Positions 30,678 to 41,448 of a stretch of DNA of 62,064 nt are shown piece after piece. The position numbers and the translations under genes are program-made. Under the pieces are notes generated by a model. That model did not search any database. It had not been told where the DNA came from and saw nothing but the letters and a program-made list of their open reading frames with translations. Source of the DNA: a virus; the IMG/VR virus record IMGVR_UViG_3300015360_000003, positions 1 to 62,064 of that record. One strand, given 5' to 3'. Position 1 is the first letter of the stretch. The number at the start of each line of letters is the position of its first letter.

Positions 30678-32315
30678 ATGGAAACAGCAAAAGACTTTGG
30701 ATTCAATGAGGGGTACACAGTCGATAACGGAGCAGAGATTCCATTTGGACACACTATCGTTGACTCTGGCACAGAGAAATCTCTTATCGTTCCGACGCAA
30801 TTACTCGACGAAGATCATGCCGAGTATGCTAATTCGTTAAGTGGCCGCAATCTTATCCCGCTTGATAGGTTTGGAAAAGCATACGGCACATCAAAAGCCG
30901 TGATGAATTCTGTTGGTATCTCAAAGTACCCCAACACTGGAACAGTTAAGACCGGAGTGGACTTTAAAGGTAATCCTATTTACTCAAATCCACAGCTTGC
31001 AAACAGTACAGATACTGGAACAGGTAAAAAGTTTACGGATGTGACAGGTATCGCACTTGGGGCGATGGGCGCATTTAGAGATCAAGACGAAGCTCGCTCA
31101 TATATGGCTGTTGGAGAAAGGGCCAATAACCCTGATTTTCATAATGAGCTGGATAGCTATAAGACTAATAAAGACCCGCATGGGTTTATTAAAGCCATCG
31201 GGAGCGCTAGCCCGGAGATTACAGACTACACAGGGTATAAGCTTTACGAAAACTGGAATAGCCTAAGCCCTGCTCAGAAATCTATCGGCATCGCAAACAC
31301 GGGTGCCCAAGGATATAAGTTCTCTGATGGTAGTACGTTTGATACTAAGCGCCTTACTCCAGATATTCCTGGTGTGCCTTCGTTAATGGCTGCACAGGGG
31401 TTAGACCTCGCCGGAAAAGGGGTAAATGTTTCTCCCGCAACTCGCCATTGGAACCAAATAGCGACAATTCAAGATACCTTTTACACGCCTAAAAATGCGT
31501 CTGATGTTGTAACAAACGCAAATATACTAGGTCTGCTTGGACATGGCCCAGAGGGACAGGCCGTTCCTTTGACTGCAGATACCCTGTCACAGAGTAATGC
31601 CCAGCTTGCCCCGCAGTACGGAGTGGGGGCGGTTACAATCCCCCAAGGCACGGGAGTACCGCAGGGGTATACAACGGTTAAGGATCTCAAGGGTGTAACT
31701 GTTGTCATTCCTACCGCCAACCGATCTACGTCGGTAATCGATACCCCCGACGTGGCAACAAAGTCAGCTGCCGACATCTATACGAAATGGGACGCAGGAG
31801 ACAAGCCTGCTAAGCAAGACCAGGGAGTTATTGGAGGGTCGGCACTTGTCGGCGGTCTGCATCAGATGTCGAATACCAATCCATATAGCCTCGGCGCGGT
31901 CATGACACAGACTTCATTCGAGCATCTTGGAAAGCCTGCTCCGAGAGACGACCTACAGAGTACGACCGAGATGATCGGCATTACTCTTTCTCGTCTTTTA
32001 AAAGGGCAGGCTAATGCCGATGTAGACAAGAGCGGCTTAGTACACGGGCGTCCCGGCGCGTTAACAGAAGAGGCGTATAATAAAAGCATAAAAGAAATGC
32101 GCGGTGAGTTCTCTCGACAGGGGATCTCTAGTAAAGAGATAGGATACCAACTGGCAAACCAGGGATTTTCAGAGCGGCGATTTAATGCTTCGCAAGTAAC
32201 GACACTACATAAAAATCTAGATATGGTTTTTGACGACAATAGTTATGTACTCGCTCAGAAGCTAAACACCGGGAAAAATAAAGGTATGGAAATCTTGGAG
32301 CGTCGTAATGGCTGA
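30678..32315 (+). CDS. internal virion protein (putative)
   Basis: The 545-residue product overlaps the next gene by 8 bp. It is Gly/Asn/Thr-rich with few hydrophobic stretches and a helical C-terminus (KEIGYQLANQGFSERRF). It lies between the S74 protein and the transglycosylase protein. By position it would be an internal core or ejection protein, but no motif is recognised. Confidence 0.6.
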   Translation: METAKDFGFNEGYTVDNGAEIPFGHTIVDSGTEKSLIVPTQLLDEDHAEYANSLSGRNLIPLDRFGKAYGTSKAVMNSVGISKYPNTGTVKTGVDFKGNPIYSNPQLANSTDTGTGKKFTDVTGIALGAMGAFRDQDEARSYMAVGERANNPDFHNELDSYKTNKDPHGFIKAIGSASPEITDYTGYKLYENWNSLSPAQKSIGIANTGAQGYKFSDGSTFDTKRLTPDIPGVPSLMAAQGLDLAGKGVNVSPATRHWNQIATIQDTFYTPKNASDVVTNANILGLLGHGPEGQAVPLTADTLSQSNAQLAPQYGVGAVTIPQGTGVPQGYTTVKDLKGVTVVIPTANRSTSVIDTPDVATKSAADIYTKWDAGDKPAKQDQGVIGGSALVGGLHQMSNTNPYSLGAVMTQTSFEHLGKPAPRDDLQSTTEMIGITLSRLLKGQANADVDKSGLVHGRPGALTEEAYNKSIKEMRGEFSRQGISSKEIGYQLANQGFSERRFNASQVTTLHKNLDMVFDDNSYVLAQKLNTGKNKGMEILERRNG

Positions 32316-34005
32316 GCGATATGAGTCCTTCCAAGGACGCGAGCCTAATATAGATGTTAACCTGTTTACAAACGCAGCATCGGCAGGCATTAACCAAGGC
32401 AACGCACAAAAGACGAGTCTACAGGCAAAGGTATCGGGCTTTATCGGCGGGGTAAAGGATGGCCTTTCAATTGTCTCAGGCGCACAGACTATCGCGTCTA
32501 ACGCTGAGACAATTAAACAGCAGCGGACACAGAACGAGATCAACAGCGAGCCTGCGGTCGTGCAGGCGCGTAAAGATCAGATAGTAAGCGACGCGGCGAT
32601 AGCCCAGGCAAAGGCCAAAGAGTACGAGGACGGAACAGCCGCGCTAACTCGTAAAGCAGAGGATACGTTTAAACTTGCAAAAGCCGTACAGGGCTACGAG
32701 GACATCACTAATATAACCGCTGTTAACAAAGCTTTAGATGATCCAGCAACCCCGCCTGAAAAGATAAAAGAGATCTTATCACAGTCGTATGGAACATTGT
32801 CACGGGATAATGCTTTTGCACAACAAGCACTGGCGCGTAGCCAAGGACGAGTAGACCCTGTTTTTTTAGATACCTACACTAAAGGAGTAGACGCAGTTGA
32901 AATCGACAAGAAAAGAGGTCAACTTGCCCAAGCTAATGAAAAGTCTATACAGCAGCAGGCCCTTAAGCAGCAGGAACAAATTGCAGAAGCAACTGCGACA
33001 CTGCAGCTATCTCCCAGAGTTAAAGATGTCATGGAAAACGGTCTAAATGGACAAGCATACGATCCTGCAAAATTAGATGTCGTAAGAGCTGGGAATGTAG
33101 ACGTTGATCCTAAAACTAAACTTCCTAAATTTGACGCCGCAGGAAAACCAATTATTTCAGCGTCTACTAATCCCGACGATAAACGGTACTATGCAACGTA
33201 TGATGGAGAGGTAATAGATACGTTCGACGAGGACAATGGAAAAGAAATGTCGAAGAGTCACACTAAAAGCAAGCTTGGTACAGCTGCAATTCTTGGGAGA
33301 ACAAAACTCACTCCAGAAGAAGTGAAGAAACAGGTAAGTGTACTTGAAACAGATAGGGCAGGACTTGCTGCTAATAGTAGCAGTATTGATCGACGAATCG
33401 CAGCCGCGTATCCCACAGACATGTCGAAAACGCCTACGATTTCTCCTTCTGTTTTAGAAGGTAAAAGCCCGGCACAGCAAGAATCGCTGGTTGCTAGGTT
33501 TAATCAACAAATACAAAAGCTGCAGAGTGCCCCTAAAGAATTTAGAGCAATAGTGGCAAGAGTAAACAGTAATCCTTTATTAGCAGGACAGTCGCCTATA
33601 ATTAAAGCTGTAGCCTCTGTAGAGAGTGGAGGTAATCCACTTGCTGTATCTCCTACAAACGTACAGGGTGTAATGCAGGTTACATCTGACACCTTTGATT
33701 ACGTTAAAAGAAAGTACCCTACTGTAATGGGAAAGGCGGACAAGTATTCTCCAGAAGGCTCTCTACTAGCTGGAAAGCTGTACATGATAGATATGCTAAA
33801 CCTTACAGGAGATATGGAACTATCACTTGCTGCGTACAATGCGGGGCCAGCGCCTATTATGGCCGCTAAAAGAGACGCAGGAAGAAATGCTACCTGGGCT
33901 ACTATAAAGCCTTTTGTAGCAAAGTACGTATCAGCGGCTAAGTACAAAGAGGTAGAGAGCTATCCTGAGCGAGTTTTAAAATTCTATAGTTTCTACAATG
34001 GCTGA
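32308..34005 (+). CDS. internal virion protein with C-terminal lytic transglycosylase domain
   Basis: The 565-residue product is helical, Gln/Ala-rich and coiled-coil for about 400 residues. It ends in an SLT-type lytic transglycosylase domain (from about 425). IKAVASVESGGNP carries the catalytic Glu (about 438); VQGVMQVTSDTFDY and LSLAAYNAGPAPI are the next conserved blocks. Such virion lysozymes open a hole in the peptidoglycan during DNA entry, as T7 gp16 does. It overlaps the next giant gene by 8 bp. Confidence 0.9.
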   Translation: MAERYESFQGREPNIDVNLFTNAASAGINQGNAQKTSLQAKVSGFIGGVKDGLSIVSGAQTIASNAETIKQQRTQNEINSEPAVVQARKDQIVSDAAIAQAKAKEYEDGTAALTRKAEDTFKLAKAVQGYEDITNITAVNKALDDPATPPEKIKEILSQSYGTLSRDNAFAQQALARSQGRVDPVFLDTYTKGVDAVEIDKKRGQLAQANEKSIQQQALKQQEQIAEATATLQLSPRVKDVMENGLNGQAYDPAKLDVVRAGNVDVDPKTKLPKFDAAGKPIISASTNPDDKRYYATYDGEVIDTFDEDNGKEMSKSHTKSKLGTAAILGRTKLTPEEVKKQVSVLETDRAGLAANSSSIDRRIAAAYPTDMSKTPTISPSVLEGKSPAQQESLVARFNQQIQKLQSAPKEFRAIVARVNSNPLLAGQSPIIKAVASVESGGNPLAVSPTNVQGVMQVTSDTFDYVKRKYPTVMGKADKYSPEGSLLAGKLYMIDMLNLTGDMELSLAAYNAGPAPIMAAKRDAGRNATWATIKPFVAKYVSAAKYKEVESYPERVLKFYSFYNG

Positions 34006-37000
34006 TGATCAAGAAGACCTGTATACCGGAGAAGCTAGTCTAGCAGATCAGTATACCGCAAACACTGGGGAAGCTAGTTTAGCAGATCAGTATACCTCGA
34101 ATACCGGAGAAGCTAGTTTAGCAGATCAGTATACCTCGAATACCGGAGAAGCTAGTTTAGCAGATCAGTATACCTCGAATACCGGAGAAGCTTTTGTATC
34201 CTCCGCGCCCGACCCTGTAGATGAGATTAAGGAGTCTGCCGAGTCTTTCATAGGAGAGGCAGAGGCCGTCCTGGCCGTCAGCAATAACGCTGATGACGGT
34301 ATCTTTGATTTAGTAGACGCCTACAAATCTCGTACTTGGGACAATCCAGGGAAAGCTCTCCAGATCGTAGAGACGTACGCAAATAAACTACGTGAAAAAA
34401 ATCCAGGGGAACAGAATTTATTAACCGCAGAGGAAACTTTAAACATTGCTCCTGTAAAAACGGGAGACGTTGACGGTTATATCCAAAGCTGGGAAGCGCA
34501 GAACCTCGCTAAGATAAAAAATAGTAACGACCCCTTAGTTCGCGCATACAACGATACCTTAGCGGGGGCAATTGAGCAGGTAGCAACAGGTGCTATCCAA
34601 GCCAATAATAACGAAGAGGTATCTGTCTTTAGCGATAAGATGGCCCGAATTACGTTGGGCGCTTTGCCAGGATTGGCAAAGCTCACAGGGACGGAGAAGT
34701 ATCTAGAACGCTCTCTTAGAGCGGATAGTAACGACACTCTGGCTTCGGCAGTAAGTTCAGGCGTCGGATCTATACTCAGTCTTCCTTTGGCGGTGTTGAA
34801 TCTTCCTTTAAACGCCGAAGAGTTTGGACGAGAGCAGTACAACAAATCACGCGCTGCAGGAGCAGACGTAGGCACCGCTCTTTTTTCAGGAGGAATAGAA
34901 GGGGTAAACCAAGCCGCAGACGTACTGCTTGATAAAGTATTACTCGGTACCAAAGCACGGAAATCAGCAGGCTTTGTAGCAACAGGATTGAAAAAAGCCT
35001 TGGGGGAGGGAACACAAGAATTCGCCCAGGATAAAGTATCAGACGCCGCCTCTGTAGTAGGGCTAAGTAAGAATGAGTTAGACGCAGTGTTTACGGATAG
35101 CGCTGCGATGTCCTTTGCCGCTGGCGCGATAGTGGGCGGAGGAGCACAGGTTGTAATGCCTAATGCAGCCCGCCCATCTCCATCTACACCGGACACGGGT
35201 TTGTCTGAGATGTTTAGTGGGATCGAACAGGATCAGGATCTAGTGATCCCTTTCCCAGAAACCGCTCCGATGAGGTCTGTCGCTGTCGTCGGGGAGCCTG
35301 CCTATGGAGGAACTAATTTTACACTTGTAGAGGACGCGTCTACAGGAGACGTAGACGTTAAAGAGTCGGCTGCCCCTATAGCGGAATCGGACGCGGACGA
35401 AGTATTTATTCTAGCTCCTGACGGGACTATCACCCGTGTTGTGCAGGGAGAACAAAAGCAGGCTCATACAGGGGCGGTATTTGTGTCTCCTGAAAATGCT
35501 CAAAAGATTGCCGCCCTACAGGCGAGTGAACCAGGTGGAGAGCCTGTCATCATAAAACAAGATGACCTTGGGCGACCGTATGTCGAACATCCAAACGTGG
35601 GCAATGACCTAGAGGTACACGACGATATTGTAGATAATGATCCTGTACTGATCCCCGAAGAAACAGCTGGACATGTTCTTCAGTTTTCAGAGAGACAGAA
35701 CGAGTTAGATAGTGTCGAGCATAGCGCTACTGTTAGTAACGGCACCGCTAATACTGTATCTACAGTAGGCGCTCAAAAAGTTGCCGAGTCGTCTATTGCC
35801 GATAAACTCCGGGCCTCTAACAACCTTAACCCTGTTGTCCGCGATCTTTTAGGATTAAACGACGATTTTGCGACTAATCTTACGTATCTTCCAAACTCAA
35901 ACGTGGGAACCCGTGGGCAAGTAGACGAGACGTTTGCTCAGTTCGATAATAACTACGTTCTTTTTGCCAATGATCTTTTGGCAAAAGATTACGATGATCT
36001 TACTTCAATAGAAGGAGTCGCGGCGGCAATCGCGGGTACCGCCCTGTCTGCAAAAGGAAATAGTGTTAGAGCCACTGATCCTGTCGCGGCGGCGAAGTAT
36101 GATACGCTCGCGGTTAACCTCTGGATCGCCTCTCAAAAAGTAGGAACCCCCGCAGGTCAAGAACTCCAGCAACGTACCCAGATTCCTATGACTGGGGAAA
36201 ATATAATTGTATCGGTTAAGTCCGATGTCTCCGCTATGGCTACAGCGAAAGTAGCCCAACAGACCGGACGCTCAATTCAGAGTATCGAAGGCATTATCGA
36301 GGAGAATACGCAGCTTGATAACCTGTCCACAGGTTTAAACGAAAGAGAAACGATAATCACTGAGACAGCTAGGGTAGCTGAAGAGCGTCACGACGCGCCT
36401 GATAAACAGGTAGCCGACATAGAAAAAGAGATTCAAACTCTCGAAAACGATGCTTCTCCAGAAGTTACTGCCGCTCAAAAAGATCTAAACACGGTCGAAC
36501 AACGTGTTGCCGAAGTCGAGAGATCCGCTGCAGCCCTTGAAAAAGAAGCGGACGACATAGACATAGACACAGCACAAGAGGGAGTAAGCGATAACGTACA
36601 AACCCTGTCTAAAAAAGTCGAAGAACTACAGGCTAAGCCTATAGACGTAGATAGGTCAAAGCTCGATGCCCTAAAGGCTAAAAGAGTAAAATCGGAAGAC
36701 CAGAGCAGTGACCCGGATACCCAGGCAGCCGCCATAGAAAAAGAGATTCAAACTCTCGAAAACGATGCTTCTCCAGAAGTTACTGCCGCTCAAGAAGATC
36801 TGAACACTGTTGAAAACCGTGTTGTCGAAGTCGAGAGATCCGCTGCCGCCCTTGAGAAAGAAGCGGACGACATAGATACAGTGCAAGAGGAAGTAAGCGA
36901 TAACGTAAAAACCCTGTCTAAAAAAGTCGAAGACCTGCAGGCTAAACCTATAGAAGTAGATAGCTCAAAGCTCGATGCACTAAAGGTCAGAAGGACAAGA

Positions 37001-40000
37001 GGGGAGCAAGAAGGTTCTCAGGTAAAGGCGGCCAGAGAAAAAGTTACCACTGCAAAAGGGGAACAAAAAGCGGCGGCTAGACTAGAACTTACTAAAGCAA
37101 TCAATGAAGAAAAGCTCCGAGGACAAAAAGAAAGAGCTGCTTTAGAGGCCGAGATTAAACTCGCAGAGGAAGCACAGCAAGAAAAGCGAAACATTGCACA
37201 GGAAGAAAAGGCGCGAGAGATCAAGGCTCTTAAAGAGCAGATTGCTCAGGATAAATCAGCGGCGTCTGCATCTAAAAAGGCAGAGGCTTTAGCAAAAAGA
37301 AAACAGGCCAACGAATTACGGGCTGAGAGTAAACGACTACGCGCAGAAAAACAGGCGGCGTTAGTAGAGGCACGTAAAGTACGGGCGGCTGAAAATGTAG
37401 AGCGTAAAAAGGATCTAAAAGAAAAACTAGCCGCTGTTAGGTTAGACCGTACTAAAGCGACCAATGAAGAAAAGCTCCGAGGACAAAAAGAAAGAGCTGC
37501 TTTAGAGGCCGAAATTAAACTCGCAGCGGAAGAACACCAGGAAGAACGAAAGTTCGCACAGGAAGAAAAGGCACGAGAGATCAAGGCTCTTAAAGACCAG
37601 ATTGCTCAGGATAAATCAGCGGCGTCCGCATCTAAAAAGGCAGACGCTTTAGCAAAAAGAAAACAGGCCAACGAATTGCGTGCTGAGAGTAAACGGTTAC
37701 GCGCAGAAAAACAGACTGCGTTAGTAGAGGCACGCAAGGTGCGGGCGACTGACACGGCAGAACGTAAAAAGGCTTTAAAAGAGAAGCTTAGTCTAGCAAA
37801 GGAAGAACGCGCCGCTACGAGACAGATTCGTAAAGAGCAGCTCGCTATAGAAAAAGAAAAAATCAAGGCCGCTAAAGAAGCGTTAAACCAAGACAGAGAG
37901 AGAATAAACACTCGGAAAGAGGCCAACAGACAAATCACTGAAGCTGTAGATAAATATAAAAGCGATTTTGCCGCTAAGCTTACTCCTGAGGAAGTTAAGA
38001 GAATTAGTGATCTTGTCCAGCTGATTAAGACTCAGACTGGGATAACAAGGAAAAATGCGCTAGACGAGCTAGGTCGCACTATTGCCCGTATAAAAGGTAT
38101 CAAGATCCTCCCTGGGGCGGACCCTCTGTCTACGTTCTGGCAAGCAAACGTGCTATCTAGCGTCTCGACCAACACTGCAAATATTGTGGGTAACTTTGTT
38201 ACCCCAGTACGACAGGTCATTATTGATCTAGCTACCGCAAGTCCGAATAAGGCGTATCGCTTTATCAGAGGATGGGCGAGCGCCCTGTTTAGCAAAAGAA
38301 CATTGGCCGACGTGGGCGCAGGGTTTAGAGGAGAGCTGCCTTCTAGATCGACCGAGGAAGTAAATGCAGGTACTTTAAACGATTTAACATCGGGTACATT
38401 TGTTGCCCAGGAACGCGACCCTGTTAGGCTTCTCCAGGCATACTTTGGAAAAGGTTTGTTTGGTAAATTTCTATCCTATCCTGCTGTAACCCTGCGACTC
38501 CTTGGCGCGATGGACGCGGTGTTTTCTCGTGCCAGTAAAGAAGGCAGGATTGCTAGAGATGACACTGCATACGCACAGTACCTGGCCTTAAAAGCATCTG
38601 AGTATAACCAACACGCTACTCAAGCCAGAAACGAGCAGGCACAGTTAGAAAGTCTTGGGGTAGCTACCGCTAAGAATTTTGTGAACATGCGGGCAGACGA
38701 GCTTTCGTATGCTGCGCGTCCTGAAGTACAGAGAAATAAGATTACCCGTGCGTCTAACAAGGACGTGTTTCAAGAGGAGGGCGGTCCACGCGGGCTTATC
38801 GGGAGTGCCGTTGGCAAGGTTCTAAACGCTATAGCCAACGTACCAATATCAGGAGGTAGGTACAAAGACCTCAACGCTAAAAAAACAGTGGCATCAGCCC
38901 TTGGTTTTGCCAACAAGACGGCACGAGACAATGTAAGTATAGACGAGATCTACCCTCTAGTAGTGCAGGGGCTGGCGCAAGGTAAGACCCTGGTAATTAA
39001 CGGAGCTGAAATCACCGGCGGTAACACCAAACAACTATTAGGATCTCTGCTTCAAGCAGTGACGAATAAACAAGTCATTAGTTTAAAGGGAGACTCAATC
39101 CGCCCTTTCAAATACGCCGTAGGAATGTTCGTTAATACAGGTTCTCAGATTCTTGACATAAGTATAGAGACTTTGCCAGGCATCGGTTTTCTAGATAAAC
39201 GATTAGGGGGCAAGTGGCGAGAGTACACAGCGGATGAAAAAGCGGAGCTGTACGGAACACAGGTAGCTTCTACTATCTTAACAGGTTCTTTATTAGCAAC
39301 ATTCCTGCCGAATATGGACGATGAGGACAGCGCATACTTCTACGTGTACGGCGGGATGCGAGACGAAAAACTTAGAAAAAGCTACGAGGCAAAAGGCATC
39401 CGTCCGTTCTCTTTCAGAGTCGGGAAAACAGTAATCTCTTACAAAGACATCCCAGGAATAAACCTCATACTTGGCGGTATCGGGGACTTATCCGATACGC
39501 ACATGGTGGCAAAACGTACTCCTGATCGCCCTATAACAGTCGGATCATCCATGCAGGCCGTAGCGGTGGGGGCGATGTATGCCGCTACTCAGCTTAGTCT
39601 TCTTAAGAACATAGGTACGATGGCCGACCTGCTGGCTTTACAAGATACGCAGTCAGCTACGTCTGCTCTAGATGTATTGAGTAACATTGCGAGTGGCTAC
39701 GTTCCGTGGGCCGGGGCAGGAAGAGAACTAGAACGCTTCGCGTATGGCGATCTTTCACGCCCTAAAAATATTACCAACCGAATGATTCAAGGTATACCCT
39801 TTGCCAAATTCGTAAGTGATAACAAGCCTGCTCTTAATATGTTCGGGGAAGAGCTTCGCCCCCATGTGTACCCTGGTATCAGTCGGTTTGTAGGGGAGTC
39901 TACTAATTCGTATGAATTAGATTGGGTACTTCGCAACGGGTATTCTGTATCACTCCCCAAGGCGGGGAACGCGCTTACTAAGAAGCAACTTGAGGGCTAT

Positions 40001-40222
40001 ACGCAGATGCAGGAGTCGGAAGACCCTGACAATTTTGAGCCGTATCTCACTGAAGACGATCAGCGGGCGTACATATTGGCAGTGGGGCCGGAGCTAAAAA
40101 ATATTCTGGGCGACTTTGCTAACAGTGATCCGCAAGGCTACGATGAAAAGGTTCAGCGCAAGCTGAATGATAAAGTTAAAAAGATGAAAGCCCGATTCAA
40201 GAAACAGATATTGAATCAATAG
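33998..40222 (+). CDS. giant internal/ejection protein with nested repeats (2074 residues)
   Basis: The N-terminus has four 13-residue repeats (TGEASLADQYTSN; 39 bp each, 34023-34190). A helical region follows. A duplicated 105-residue coiled-coil block begins near residues 807 and 912 (IEKEIQTLENDASPEVTAAQ). A duplicated 120-residue Lys/Glu/Ala-rich coiled coil lies near residues 1030 and 1150 (EEKLRGQKERAALEAEIKLA). The C-terminal 700 residues are more globular, with hydrophobic segments (FWQANVLSSVSTNTANIVG). Position and size match podovirus proteins injected with DNA that form the trans-envelope channel. The tandem repeats suggest recent growth by recombination. Confidence 0.8.
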   Translation: MADDQEDLYTGEASLADQYTANTGEASLADQYTSNTGEASLADQYTSNTGEASLADQYTSNTGEAFVSSAPDPVDEIKESAESFIGEAEAVLAVSNNADDGIFDLVDAYKSRTWDNPGKALQIVETYANKLREKNPGEQNLLTAEETLNIAPVKTGDVDGYIQSWEAQNLAKIKNSNDPLVRAYNDTLAGAIEQVATGAIQANNNEEVSVFSDKMARITLGALPGLAKLTGTEKYLERSLRADSNDTLASAVSSGVGSILSLPLAVLNLPLNAEEFGREQYNKSRAAGADVGTALFSGGIEGVNQAADVLLDKVLLGTKARKSAGFVATGLKKALGEGTQEFAQDKVSDAASVVGLSKNELDAVFTDSAAMSFAAGAIVGGGAQVVMPNAARPSPSTPDTGLSEMFSGIEQDQDLVIPFPETAPMRSVAVVGEPAYGGTNFTLVEDASTGDVDVKESAAPIAESDADEVFILAPDGTITRVVQGEQKQAHTGAVFVSPENAQKIAALQASEPGGEPVIIKQDDLGRPYVEHPNVGNDLEVHDDIVDNDPVLIPEETAGHVLQFSERQNELDSVEHSATVSNGTANTVSTVGAQKVAESSIADKLRASNNLNPVVRDLLGLNDDFATNLTYLPNSNVGTRGQVDETFAQFDNNYVLFANDLLAKDYDDLTSIEGVAAAIAGTALSAKGNSVRATDPVAAAKYDTLAVNLWIASQKVGTPAGQELQQRTQIPMTGENIIVSVKSDVSAMATAKVAQQTGRSIQSIEGIIEENTQLDNLSTGLNERETIITETARVAEERHDAPDKQVADIEKEIQTLENDASPEVTAAQKDLNTVEQRVAEVERSAAALEKEADDIDIDTAQEGVSDNVQTLSKKVEELQAKPIDVDRSKLDALKAKRVKSEDQSSDPDTQAAAIEKEIQTLENDASPEVTAAQEDLNTVENRVVEVERSAAALEKEADDIDTVQEEVSDNVKTLSKKVEDLQAKPIEVDSSKLDALKVRRTRGEQEGSQVKAAREKVTTAKGEQKAAARLELTKAINEEKLRGQKERAALEAEIKLAEEAQQEKRNIAQEEKAREIKALKEQIAQDKSAASASKKAEALAKRKQANELRAESKRLRAEKQAALVEARKVRAAENVERKKDLKEKLAAVRLDRTKATNEEKLRGQKERAALEAEIKLAAEEHQEERKFAQEEKAREIKALKDQIAQDKSAASASKKADALAKRKQANELRAESKRLRAEKQTALVEARKVRATDTAERKKALKEKLSLAKEERAATRQIRKEQLAIEKEKIKAAKEALNQDRERINTRKEANRQITEAVDKYKSDFAAKLTPEEVKRISDLVQLIKTQTGITRKNALDELGRTIARIKGIKILPGADPLSTFWQANVLSSVSTNTANIVGNFVTPVRQVIIDLATASPNKAYRFIRGWASALFSKRTLADVGAGFRGELPSRSTEEVNAGTLNDLTSGTFVAQERDPVRLLQAYFGKGLFGKFLSYPAVTLRLLGAMDAVFSRASKEGRIARDDTAYAQYLALKASEYNQHATQARNEQAQLESLGVATAKNFVNMRADELSYAARPEVQRNKITRASNKDVFQEEGGPRGLIGSAVGKVLNAIANVPISGGRYKDLNAKKTVASALGFANKTARDNVSIDEIYPLVVQGLAQGKTLVINGAEITGGNTKQLLGSLLQAVTNKQVISLKGDSIRPFKYAVGMFVNTGSQILDISIETLPGIGFLDKRLGGKWREYTADEKAELYGTQVASTILTGSLLATFLPNMDDEDSAYFYVYGGMRDEKLRKSYEAKGIRPFSFRVGKTVISYKDIPGINLILGGIGDLSDTHMVAKRTPDRPITVGSSMQAVAVGAMYAATQLSLLKNIGTMADLLALQDTQSATSALDVLSNIASGYVPWAGAGRELERFAYGDLSRPKNITNRMIQGIPFAKFVSDNKPALNMFGEELRPHVYPGISRFVGESTNSYELDWVLRNGYSVSLPKAGNALTKKQLEGYTQMQESEDPDNFEPYLTEDDQRAYILAVGPELKNILGDFANSDPQGYDEKVQRKLNDKVKKMKARFKKQILNQ

Positions 40223-40601
40223 ATTGATCGGTGATCAGCCCCTCTACTTTTTTCACCGCATCAGAACTGTTGTACCCAAACGCTTTATTGTATACGTGTT
40301 TAAAACATGTACAGGGAGCAATGCACCCCGATAGTTGTGATACAATATTTGCGCTGTGTATCCTTATCCCGGTTCTTTTGGGAACGCTTAAAAGCTCGTA
40401 GGTATATTTTTTAAACGAGGGGGAGTGTGTGTACTTTAGTCTGTACACCCCTGTGGGTATACACGAGATAAAAGGGCCGTTATCTACCCAGGGAAGTTCT
40501 ATAGTATAGCAAACGATTTCGTTATTATAGATAAGTACTCCGGGTGTTACCCCTAGTAACTCTGGATGCCGAATTAGTTTTAATACCTGTTTATCGGGCA
40601 C
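40197..40601 (-). CDS. DUF5675-like protein
   Basis: The 134-residue product contains GVLIYNNEIVCYTIELPWVD, SCIPTGVYRLKY and GIRIHSANIVSQLSGCIAPC. This order matches DUF5675, a phage and prophage family of unknown function with similarity to L,D-transpeptidase-like barrels (His and Cys in HSAN...GCI). A cell-wall role is possible but unproven. It converges with and overlaps the 2074-residue gene by 26 bp. It is the last gene of the long leftward operon. Confidence 0.7.
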   Translation of the reverse strand: MPDKQVLKLIRHPELLGVTPGVLIYNNEIVCYTIELPWVDNGPFISCIPTGVYRLKYTHSPSFKKYTYELLSVPKRTGIRIHSANIVSQLSGCIAPCTCFKHVYNKAFGYNSSDAVKKVEGLITDQSIDSISVS

Positions 40602-40893
40602 TGCGGTACCTCTTACTACGTGTTGAGATATTACTACTTTCTCCTGCGAACATCTTTGATATCGAGCGTGTCCACAACGCCGGCAAGTCGCAGATTTCTT
40701 TTATGTCGTCGTAGCTGTAGCCGTCAGGGAAAACACATCCTGGCGTAGTAAACCAAATAGTAGCGATCTGTTTTTTTCTTATGTCCTCTTCTAGATCGCG
40801 AAGTGCTCTTGCGAATACTGCTAAGGCTAACCTGCGCTCCGGTATTATTTCCGAGGTGCTCTCTATGGCCCGTGCTAATGAAGATAGGTTCAT
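40591..40893 (-). CDS. hypothetical protein
   Basis: The 100-residue product begins MNLSSLARAIESTSEI with two helices (ERRLALAVFARALRDLEEDIR), then PGCVFPDGYSYDDIKEICDLP. It overlaps the DUF5675 gene by 11 bp. It may act with the neighbouring genes late in infection. Not recognised. Confidence 0.65.
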   Translation of the reverse strand: MNLSSLARAIESTSEIIPERRLALAVFARALRDLEEDIRKKQIATIWFTTPGCVFPDGYSYDDIKEICDLPALWTRSISKMFAGESSNISTRSKRYRSAR

Positions 40894-40899
40894 AGGGGT

Positions 40900-41448
40900 T
40901 TAGATGCTGTCTGCGTTACACTCTGTTGTACCAAGTTTGTACAATTCATCCGATTCGTGCAGGAGTCTAAGGTACCGTGCGATGTTAACGGCGTCAGTTA
41001 CATCGTGCGATGGGAAGCGGACTTTAGGAAAGGCGACCGTCGCCGCTCGAAAGCTCTCCATCTTGATCGTATCCTTATGGAGCTTCTTAGCCTTACGTGC
41101 ATCAGAGATTGGCAGGCCCTTGACGATAGGGCGCACTGGCATATCTACCGTGTTTTTCTGCCAGTCCACCGTCTTAATGTGGCCGTAGACAATCCCTAAA
41201 TACTGCAGCACCCCGTCCCAAAAGCCCCACCGTGCCCCCAGGGAGAACGTCGCGGCAGCCGACACTCCCCATATCGCATGTAGCGATTCAACCCCTACAA
41301 TGTATTTTGTAGGGCATAGCTTAGTCAGGGAGAGAAGCAGATCAAAAGCGTCCTTACTGTTGTTCGCAGTCAGGACAGTCTCTTTCCCTGTGATAAGGGC
41401 AATACCTGGTTTATCCCCTGGGTCGATCCCGCAGTAGTAGAAGGTCAT
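40900..41448 (-). CDS. RuvC-like Holliday junction / crossover nuclease
   Basis: The 182-residue RNase H-fold nuclease has Asp in CGIDPGDKPG (D9), Glu in IVGVESLH (E54) and a C-terminal HDVTDAVNIARYL (H148, D149, D152), the RuvC acidic set. The basic segment DARKAKKLHKD (116-126) could hold junction DNA. Phages use such enzymes to resolve recombination intermediates and debranch DNA before packaging. It overlaps the GroES gene by 4 bp. Confidence 0.85.
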   Translation of the reverse strand: MTFYYCGIDPGDKPGIALITGKETVLTANNSKDAFDLLLSLTKLCPTKYIVGVESLHAIWGVSAAATFSLGARWGFWDGVLQYLGIVYGHIKTVDWQKNTVDMPVRPIVKGLPISDARKAKKLHKDTIKMESFRAATVAFPKVRFPSHDVTDAVNIARYLRLLHESDELYKLGTTECNADSI

